From contig OZ020257.1 in assembly GCA_963971285.1 (NCBI GenBank), forward strand, positions 12,972,602 to 13,036,601: a DNA stretch of 64,000 bases, given 5' to 3'. Below the pieces are notes generated by a model. It did not search any database. It was not told where the DNA came from and saw only the letters and a program-made list of their open reading frames with translations. This document shows, piece by piece, positions 43,109-53,200 of this stretch; the stretch's first letter is position 1, and each line of letters starts with the position of its first letter. A program made the position numbers and the translations under genes. The DNA is from Astropecten irregularis. Its lineage: Eukaryota; Echinodermata; Asteroidea; Paxillosida; Astropectinidae.

Positions 43109-43493
43109 TGTGTGATGCAGCAATGTCCAAGATGTTCCTTAAGGGATGTGGAATTTAGGTGTGTGTGTGGAGGCAGGCGATGGGCAGAATCATAGATGCA
43201 GTTACAATATGAAACCCAAAACTATGCGGTAACATGGCCGACTAGTGCACACATTACAGCACACTCTTGCAGTATTTACTAATTATTGAGATTAAAGTTC
43301 CTGAAGGAAAAATCCCTTCTCCACATCAAACAGGAAACAAGGTTTCCTGAAGGCTGCAGGTTTTGAATCCATGGATGTCTTAAAAAAAAATGGACTTGCA
43401 ATGCTTTTGTATTGTCTGAGGCCATCGACGGCCATCTTACTGGGCCAGATACAATGGTACAAATAGGGGCGTGCCCATTATGCCAAAAAGGAC

Positions 43494-43923
43494 TTAAGGG
43501 TGTATCTCACTGGGCTTGATACTAGTTTGTGACTCCAGATTTTGCTGGTTGCAGAGACGTTTTTCGGGACGTCTCCTGAAAAGTGAGTCTTGAGTCTTGA
43601 GTTTTTTGCAGACGTCTCGGACACAAATGATATCCGCGACTGCTGAGACGTCTCAGAGACACCGCGGAAACCTTCCAGAGACCAGAAAGACTGATGAGAC
43701 GTTGCGAAGACATCTAAGAGACGTCTCAGCGACTACTTGGAGACTTTGCAGCAACATGTCCGCGACTGTTGGGCAAAGTGCTTGTCACCTGGTCTGGATA
43801 TGTTGCGAAGATGTCCCGTTGGTGAGAGCGTAAGCCATTTTTATGTTGGAGACATCTCTGCGACTGCAGCGACTGATAAATTGGAGACGTCACAGTGACG
43901 TCTCCATTGGTAAAATCCGGCCT
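43494..43923. mobile_element. GAGACGTC-rich element (family G), inverted copy
   Basis: Reverse-orientation relative of 35216-35660, from TAAGGGTGTATCTCACTGGG to AAAATCCGGCC. Confidence 0.65.
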
Positions 43924-43954
43924 TTACTAATTAACACAGGCAACTCAGACTCAA

Positions 43955-44073
43955 CACAAAACGAGGAAATTCAAACCTTAACAAGACTAAGTTGTGCAGT
44001 GTTTTTCTATTTTCAATGGCATAAGATTGAAGTAAAAAAAGAGGCAATCAGCTGATCCGAGGAAAAGTTGCAT
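43955..44073 (+). repeat. Local duplication, unit 2
   Basis: Matches 41748-41860, including GCAGTGTTTTTCTATTTTCA and AATCAGCTGATCCGAGGAAA. Confidence 0.65.
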
Positions 44074-44364
44074 CCATGAGACATGTTCGCCATTGTTATT
44101 AAATTAAGAACAATGGCGAGCATGTCTTTGTATTACCTTTGTATTTGGCCCTCCAAGACAGCTACTTGTGGTGTCCATGAGTATTGGGAGTATTGCCAGT
44201 CCACATTTTTTGGATATGACGTCCATGTTTGAATCCCTCTCCAGTCAATTTTCTTAGTTCACCTTTCAATGACTTTCAGTTTTCCCCTTGCAGTCTATTA
44301 AATAATTTAAGAAACAAGAAGATGATATCAAAAAATCATTTTTATACTTTTGTGTGCAGATTTT

Positions 44365-44370
44365 TTTATT
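44365..44370 (-). terminator. Candidate distal PTPN9 polyadenylation signal
   Basis: AATAAA on the minus strand, followed by A-rich and then TG/CA-rich sequence. It would imply a 5.7 kb 3' UTR. Nearer signals on the minus strand (for example at 47261-47266) are equally possible. Confidence 0.18.
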
Positions 44371-46516
44371 ATTGACAATATACAGGCATAAGTCACATCA
44401 CAAATAATTAACAGTAATTCAGTTTTCATTTACTTGTTTTTGTTTGTTTTTATATGATACAAGTATAATTGAGTTAGAACTCCATTCTCTTTCTTGCACT
44501 AAATATCACCTTTGGAAACTTGTGTTAATTCGACTATGTATTCACAGACGTTATTGGGCCTATAACAATCGCTCAACTTTATACACGTATTCACAGTATG
44601 CCACATAGTGCAGACTATTTTTTAAATTTTTGTTTGCATTTTTACGCAATTCGTGTGGCAACTCCAAGCACATTACATTTCCTTATATACCTTTAAGTAT
44701 GGTACAATCATCTTTATTTAACTCCAAAAACCGAAAAACAGAAAAAAAAAGATAAATTATGTTACTAGAATTATAACGATACTATAAGGTAGTGCCTTTA
44801 CTGTACATACATACATACAAAGAAAAAAACCTACGAAGAAATAGATTAAGTATATATTAACCTTTTAGTTACATATTATGATTAAATATTCTTGTGGCCT
44901 ACTCTTTAAAAGTTTTAAAACACGTTGGTGCCGTATGATACACTGACATTTATACGTAGCAAGAAATTTCTTTTTTTAATGGAAAACATGATACACGTAG
45001 TGATACAAAAAATTGGTAGATATATATTTATATATATAAGTCAGGATTACTCAAATGGTAATAATACTGACATTTGTACTCTCAGGAGTGGCATGACCAG
45101 AGGTCATCGTCATGGCAACTGCCCATGGAGGAGAGAAGTTAAATAAAGAAGAAAAACAGTTTTAAAAAAGTGTGAGCCATGCAGTTAAAATATGCTGCCT
45201 TTAATGATGACTCATGATGACATACTGAGCTCTTGTCTGCTCTTATCTTAGTCTTGGTCCAAGACGTTGTTTATGCGCTAGTCCCTACAAACAATAACCC
45301 ACCCACATGCTAACAAAGTGGAACATTCCACTGCCCGACAAAAACAACGGACTTGTGCGTGTGGCGTAGACGCTATTTCGGGTCATTTTCTGTGTTGACA
45401 CGTGCAATCTGTTGGACAACCACAACGACGTAACGTCTTGAACCAAGACTACTCTAAGCTATTAGCATGGTCTTTTAAAGATGCTGAGTTTTTCTTTAAA
45501 GACTGGATTCTGAGAAGTATAAAACAGCATGCAGTCATAATGTGTGTAGCATGAATGTTTAGAAAAACCACAGAAATGTTAAGTGTAGAAAAACCGCAGA
45601 CATCTTTAGACGAAATATTAACGACTTGTTTCTCACAACTCAAATAGAGATATCCTGTTGCCTTGGAAATTCGGACTAACCGCAGAATTCTAGAAAAATC
45701 CTTTCCAGTAAAAAAAAAATGCCTGAAAAAAGTTCATGGCTTGTATGGTATTAAAGTGCATCCATGAAGTTAGGTACGGGGGTCCAGTTTGCATGGAGCT
45801 GCTATGGCAGAGTGTGGTTACCGACCAAACTTTTGCTCGGTGAGGCACACGGTTTGTGACCTATGCTATCACAAAACTGACTGATTCATGAAAATTTGAG
45901 AGAGATCCCTCTCATTAAATATTGTCAGTATTAAAATTCAAACAAAAGGAGGCAAAGCAGATTATTGCATCCTCCGCCTCCCGTTAAACATTGCCATGGA
46001 AACCAACTATCCATTTCCATTTTCGTTCTTAGTTTTTTCAGCACTGATATAAAAACTACACGTTAAAACATCGTCTATGATCTAGTGAACTGTACAATTT
46101 CGGATTTCAACAAATAATCACTTTGCGTCTTGAGCACCAAAAAAAGAAAGGTGCTCGAACGCTCTCAACATTCTTGGAGAAGAAATTTGTATCGGTTGTC
46201 CTTGGTTTGTGAAAAATCTGTACATGAGGAATGACCATGTGCAGATGTGTGGCCTTATTACATGTTACGTACCCTACTGCTACTTTACATGAATACTGTT
46301 CTACGGAAAAGACGTGGTTTATTCGGATGACCCTGTGCGCCCGGGAAATGTGGTGGAATTTGACGAGCCCTGAGCCTAAAAATTAGGACCCACGGAAACT
46401 TGGACTGGCTTTTTCAACGCCGCAAGCCAGCGAATGACAGAAACAATCCGTACTCCCACAAGAAGTTATCATTGCATGATGTCGTCGCAGACTGTAAACT
46501 TCCAATTGACTCGGGA

Positions 46517-46712
46517 GAATAGCGCTCCGCATTAATGATGTCACAGAAGTGATTTGGCCAGCGAGCGCTTGTAGAAAGTCCCCGGATGTCAGACAAACAT
46601 TGACTCACACACGTAGTGTACACCATGCATGCACACAAGCACACCCACCACACGTTTGCATGGTTGCAATGTTCGTCTGAGATCCCGTGTACTATTATTA
46701 GTGCTATTGAAA
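46517..46712. mobile_element. MITE family I
   Basis: GAATAGCGCTCCGCATTAAT left end and GTCAGACAAACATTGACTC core. The right end is diverged. Confidence 0.6.
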
Positions 46713-47644
46713 ACCGACTTGAACTCCACCTATACGTAATGAGAAATGATGGAGCGAGCACCAACTCAAATTATCCACGCATTGGGAGAAGCAATCTCTA
46801 CCGACTGTTGAAATGTCGTCCAATTCCTTGGAAAATTTGCCTTATAGAAGCTCATGTATGAAAATATGAAAATGACAGCCCCCACCTACTATAAATAAAC
46901 CAACACGTCCATTTACAAAAATAAATAAATAATATTGTCACTTTTAAGAGTTGTCTTTTAGCTTCAAAACATGCAGGCAGTGTCGCTTACATGTTTTTTT
47001 TCCCTGTCAAATTACACCGAAACTACGTCTGTATGTAGCAAATTCATACACTTAGTAAGAGGACACAAGAATTTTCAAGTAGATGACAAAAGTGACTTTA
47101 GCCTAAACCCAATTCAACATTTTTCACTTGTGCCTAAAAAAGCAGACGATATCAACAAAGTCTTTCTTCATAACTCCTTTTTTTAACCAACCATAATCAG
47201 TCTATTTACTTTAAAATGCATTAAAAAACTTAAAATACATTTCCATGATGTAGTTCAATCTTTATTGGCCTCAATCTTCTCTTTCAAAAACCCACAAAAT
47301 TACAATACACTTACTTTTTTCACTGGTATGTTTACATAAAACACCTCATGCACATGATGACACCATATGAGGAGGGCGCCCTCTGGTGACCAAAAGAAGG
47401 TAGTCATGAACCTATCCTTTATCAATGTTTTATTCACTGTATCCCTTTGCCTCTATTTGATGGCAGCGATGTTGATATCAATGCTTAGTTTTAACTGTAC
47501 TGCTATTGTCCAGGTATCCCACAGTGCACCACTATTCAATTTAACTCATCAATTGCCATGGCAACTCTTCATTCCTATTAGAATGCAATGAGCAAGTTTG
47601 GACAGAAAATCTTTGCCAAACCGACAACGCCATATCCCAAAAAT

Positions 47645-47884
47645 GTGCCTTTCTCAAAGCTCAGCTCTGGCTCTGGCTCTTGCTCCGGCTTCGTCTCTGT
47701 TTTCATACGCTGAAAATATAGCTTGTGGTTTGCCATTGAAGCTGAAGCTCTGTTGTCCTTTTCAAACCAGAGAATCTACTTCCTAACTGCAGCCAAAAGC
47801 CTCTATTTTGATACCTGTTATTTTGAAATGGATTCACGAAATGGAGGCGGAACCGGAGCCGGAACCGAGCTTTGAAAAAGGCCC
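47645..47884. mobile_element. Repeat family F
   Basis: Copy with CTCTGGCTCTGGCTCTTGC at the left and GGAACCGGAGCCGGAACCG at the right end. Confidence 0.7.
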
Positions 47885-48104
47885 TTGGTACTTATGAACT
47901 CACAGAAGTTGCCATCATAACCACAGTACCCATGAGATGGGTGGCCCCCAGAAGCCAACCAGACAGGGTCAGAACAGAGGCTAGGGATCCCACAACTATT
48001 CTCTGTCGAGATTTAAGGCTGTTCATGGTGAAGGTACCGTGTGACAATCACCTCTTGCATGAATGAGTTTGGCAAATTTGGCTTCTGATAAAAACAACCC
48101 CTAG

Positions 48105-48275
48105 TGTGGGGGTGCCGAGGCCTGGTGGTCTGGCGTGTCGTACCATGGAGGTAGGACACACTACCTCCATGGTCGTACTAACAATCTTGTGGTCAATCTA
48201 CAGACTGTGGGTTCGAATCCAGCCATGGGTTAGTGGTGCTTGCATCCTTGGGCAAGATGCATGTTATTATTATTA
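48105..48275 (+). repeat. Second tRNA-derived SINE-like family, copy 2
   Basis: TGGGGGTGCCGAGGCCTGGT, GTGGGTTCGAATCCAGCCAT and GGTGCTTGCATCCTTGGGC as at 31752. It carries an extra 32-bp hairpin (48142-48173). Confidence 0.65.
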
Positions 48276-50027
48276 TTAGGGACTGCAAAATTTCCGAACA
48301 ACCTGTCGTCATAATGAATATGATTGTTGCCCAGATTAGCTCAATGCTAAACTCAACTTACCTCCTAAGTCTAGAGAGTAAAAAAAAAAGAACAAAGGGA
48401 ATAGCCTGAAATCTTGCAGAGTTGCAACAGAAACAAAACTACAAAGTTTCATGGCCCAATGCCAAAAAACCGGTCCCTTTTAAACCTCCACCACATCTGA
48501 ACATTGCCGCACAAGAATTCAAATTATTAACAATATAAAAGCAAACAGTACTATTCCGAAAAAAAAGGGAATATAAAGATTTCCCCGCACCAGTTGTTAA
48601 AAAATACACACTTTACAGACCAAATAAATAACAACAAAAAAACATGTTATAAGCATTTTATACAATGTATGATAATAATCTTGCATAGCAAAAAAACCCA
48701 AAATGACTTATAAGCTTGTGAGGTATGGCACTGACATTGTATAAAAAAAAAAACACTTCTAAAAATGACGGTTAAAACAAAAATAGTTACCTTAAAAAAG
48801 ACGGGGCTAAAAAGAAACAAAAAAGAGATACACTGTGTATAAATGTCGTTCTCAAGTAGTTTATACACAAGCAAACAGTCAGTTTTTTAATTCAAGTCCT
48901 GAAATTAAGACATTAATATAAATGGCACTTAATTAGCACCTTTCATGGAGTTTAAAAGTGGTTGTTTCTTCTTAATTATGCAAATTTCCGTTCTATTTAT
49001 GCTTATTCGTTTGGCTTCTACAATTTTGGCGAGTGAATATTCTAGAAAATCGTCCCGAACATCCAAAAGGGCTTTGCTGGGAGGCTAGGTGCTCACAAGA
49101 GGGCGCTACACAGGTGAAAACCGATGCAGACTCGCTACACTTCTATTTTGCTACGTGCCTATAAGCAGGACAGTGAAAGTTGCGTCTTTTCTTAATGCTG
49201 TTTTCTGATTAATGCTGTACTTTTTTCCTTTTCTTTTTTAACTTTAATATATGATCCTTTTCAGAAAAGGTCCGTCGTCATGACAACAATGCAAAAAGCC
49301 AAATGCCGTCCTAAACAAAAAAATAATGTATTTTTAGATTGAGTTGCTATGGGGATATTTCTCCGGAGTGGAGCATCGTACGGATTCTTATTTCTGCATG
49401 ATTTCAATCGCTACTCCAAAACAAACCAGGCCCTCTGTTGGTGGAAACATGTCCATCGTTAATACAAATGGTCTAGCTCCAAGACTGAGCTGCCATGATT
49501 TCAAGCACAACATCAAGTGTGTTGCCAGACTAATAACTTTGTATAAATTTGACACTGTATATCATTGTACGTTCGAATTCAGATTTCGCTGGAAGATATG
49601 TTCGATGGGTGCTGCAAATCTCAAGTTGTGAGGACTTAACAAAACTGTCGTCAGCCAGCTACAGAGTGACTGACCCCGGCCATTATTTTCAACAGGAATG
49701 CCTAGGAATGAGAACGACAAGGGACCCGACTGGAAGCCAGAGTCTCAAATACTTCTGTAAAAAAAGAGAACCTCTCCACTGTCAAAAGCTCACATGAAAT
49801 TCTCTGAGTTTAATAATATAATAGCCCCATGTTGAATCAAAATGATAAACCTGTTTAAAAAAAAGACCAGACCAACTTCCCATGCGCAGATGCCGACTGT
49901 TTGTGTGTATGTACTAGCGCATCACAAACATGAAACCCTACAGCGCACAGCCTCCAACCCAAGACTCATGACTGGGGTGGGGGAGGGTGACACGCCCATC
50001 TGACTCCGCCCATCTGACTCCGCCCAC

Positions 50028-50239
50028 TCAATCGCTGTCGCTCTCGCTGTCGTAATACTCGCTGAAGTCGATGGTGCCATTGGCGTACTCGATGATGGCG
50101 AAGTAGCAGAACTCATACTGGTCGGGCGTCTGGATGCTGAAGGCCCTCTGGGCGCGCATGTGACGTACCGTGTTGCACACGTCCACGGTCTGCACATCCT
50201 CCAGGCGGGACAGGCTGATATCAAGCGTGCAGAAGGTGC
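50028..50239 (-). CDS. PTPN9: PTPN9 exon E and stop
   Basis: [20 protein letters not shown], then [20 protein letters not shown] and an acidic tail ending DSESDSD-TGA (stop at 50030-50028). Acceptor TAACAG. The QTPDQ motif supplies the second catalytic-step glutamines. Confidence 0.94.
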
Positions 50240-53200
50240 CTGTTAGGGGCAGAAGATTTGAGAAGAGAGAGGGAGGAATGGTTTATCTTTCAAAGACTCA
50301 TTTTTGAAGTGGCATCAGGATAGTGTTTGTGTTTCATACAAAACTGACTTCTGATGCCATCAAGTCATACTGCGTACTGACTACCAGGTGTGTTCACGAA
50401 CGCTTTGGTATGGACTGAGGCCACAAGTGGCCATCTTACTGGGCCAGATACAATGGTGCCACTATTGTTGTCATGAAGGATTTAGTTAACAATGGTGGGC
50501 ATGTCTTTGTATCACCTTTGTATTATTTTGGCCCTACAAGATGGCTACTTGTGGAGTCAATGACCTATGTGGGCTGATAGAAAGTATAGCAGGTCCAGAT
50601 ATTTCATATGACATCGGTGGGTGCGCTATGAAACACAAATACCCATCTCAGCCTCCATCACGTCCTAATAACTCAACTGGAGCCCTTGTGGGCAACTTAT
50701 CAACAAGGCTTCTTGATGGGTATACGGACCAACCCCTACAGTTTACACTGGGTGCATTCGTTTAGCTCCCCCGGGTCGACACCAGTCAACCTCGTCCCCA
50801 TTCTCTCGCTTGTTTTGTGCAGTAAAACACGACCATTCCCAGTAAGGGCTGACCCGTGTGAGCTAAACGAATGCACCCGTCAAGTAAACGGCGCCCTCAG
50901 GAGACAGTGGAATGCATTCGTTCGGGAGCAATGGCATTTACGAAACGGAGGCTCAGGCTCCAGCTCTGACATCCATATGCTGAAAATATAGCATGTGGAT
51001 TTTCATTGAAGCTGATGCTCTGTTTTCCTTTTCAAACTAGAAGATCTACTTTAGAACCGCAGCCAAAAGCCTCTATTGTGATACCCGTTATTTCAGAATG
51101 GATTCACGAAATGGAGCTGGAGCCCAAGACGGAGCCTGAGCCTCCATTTCATAAATACACAAGTCTGACCTCTACATACTCGGACTTGCATCGTTTGGTC
51201 AAGTCCATCTGCATACTGTGAAAACTGAAACGACTGATCAGTCTACCTCCTCTCTAGGCTTCCTTACCTGTGCGACCTATGCCGGCGCTGCAGTGGACCA
51301 GTATGGGTGGTCCCAGTGGGTGCCTCGTCCAGATAGAACCCATCTCCTCCACAGCCTTAGCCTGGTACCTGCGCACCTCCTCCCTGAATTCAAGCATGGC
51401 CTGGGCCGAGCGCGGCGTCCCAAAGTCTGGCCAGCTGGTGAACTGCATGTGGGTAACTCTCCGGGTCTCTCCCGTCTGGAAAAAACAAATACAATCAATT
51501 AAAGAGACTATCAATTAAAGATACAGTACAGGATTGGTAACATACCCAAACAGAAATGTTAACAGATTTACGTATAATTTTCAGGGTATGAAGATGGTGC
51601 TGGTAGAAATACTGTTAAAGTATTTGTTTACTCCGGAAATGGTGTATTTATCCAGAAATCAGTCAAACAAAGACCGAAAACAATTTTGATCTCAAGGTAA
51701 GATCAAAACCATTCTTTATGTTTTATGAGAAAAATTGAGTCCGGTTTTCGCTATTTTCTTGTGACTCCAATGTCTGATTGAGCTAAAAAATAAAAAAATT
51801 CCTTGTTCCAGGAAAAGTTGAGGACAAAACACATCGAGGAAGACAGGGGTCGGTTTCACGAAGCCCTACGATTGATCGTAAATCAATATATATGAAGGAT
51901 AACCCATTGTATCCTTCGACTTCTATGTGGGGCTGCAATGTACCAAAAGTCCTACGATTGATAATAAGTGACGATGAGTTTAGTGAAATCGACCCCAGCA
52001 ACGTCTTGGTTTCAAGATAGGAACAGGACTCAGGGCTCGAAATATCCACTAGACCAAGGACCGAGTCTAGTGATTTCAGTGTCGGTCTAGTAAAGTATGT
52101 ACCACACTAATCAGGCTGTCTAGTGATTTTTTTTCCGTGCACAAAGAAAATGGTTCCTAAATTTATGTTTCTTACACAATATTGCATACAATTACAGTTT
52201 TCCTATGTACATGAATGCCACAGGTCTAGTGAAGAAAGGTCAGGTCTAGTAAAATGCTTCAGTTACTAGACCTGCTGTCCAGAGCTTTTTCCACGAAATT
52301 CGAGTGCTGGGACTATAGAACAGGGATATTTGACCAATGATAAAAATGTCTGAAACAGCCGACAGGGAGCATAAAAAGTCTCTGAAATCTGAAAATCTCC
52401 TATGTACTTTTGTACACAGCCTGTGAGGAAAAAAAATCTGAAATCCAAAACAAAAAAATCTGAAATCAGATTTTAATCTGAGAAATCTCATCCCTGATAG
52501 GATTGAATTATTTCTGCTGCATCCTGATTGAGCGGCTGATTAGGGAAGGTCGGCCATGATCTCATTCATGTCAAGGCAGCACAATGTGCGGCAAATGACT
52601 AGAGAAATGGCTAGATAGAGAGTGAGAGAGAGAGACAGATGCTGCCTGGGTGCAAAAAAAACCCTGCCAAACGGACAAGATCCCGCCATTACCTGCATGT
52701 TGTGCACATTGAAGATGGTGACGGTGTAGTCCCGCCGCCGTTCCATCTCCAAGTTCTGGACGGTGATGTAGTTGTAGTTCTCCGACGAGCCCACCTCCCC
52801 GGGCCAGTACTGGCCGCACTTCAGCCGGCCTCGCTCCACGGTCCGAGTCGTCATGACCACCACCAGGACGTGCTGTTCCCAGATCATGCGCCAGAAGTCG
52901 CCAAACGTTCTAGGCAGGGGACCTGGGGAAAGAGACCCACAAAAAAGCAAAATTAAAACAAACACACACACAGAAAAAAAAAGAGGAATAATAATTAAGA
53001 AGTTATAGAATTGTCTTTTGGATAGATCCGATTACGTACACCAACTAGCATCACAAGAGTACCCATCCCCGGGGCAAACTCACCCAAAACTGGTCCCGAG
53101 CAGGGTTGAACTCAACCAGAAGAAATAGCAATCTCGGGGATGGCTCAGTGGTAGGTCAGGGGTTGACAGAGGGGTGAACATTTCAAGTGGGAATTGTGGC

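Larger units (their letters stand above)
36537..50027. other. Gene-free region between convergent GBA2 and PTPN9 genes
   Basis: No exon-like coding sequence on either strand. It will include both 3' UTRs. The left part (37-44 kb) is rich in MITEs and repeats, listed separately. The 44.3-50 kb part is AT-rich with few repeats, as expected for a long UTR or ordinary spacer. Confidence 0.6.

Noticed and set aside
43597-43833. 78-codon frame with Arg/Thr/Ser repeats
   Set aside because: Translation of the GAGACGTC-rich element; the related copy at 35.4 kb gives similar artefact frames.
46616-46861. 81-codon frame near 46.6 kb
   Set aside because: Starts inside a family I MITE and has no splice or family support.
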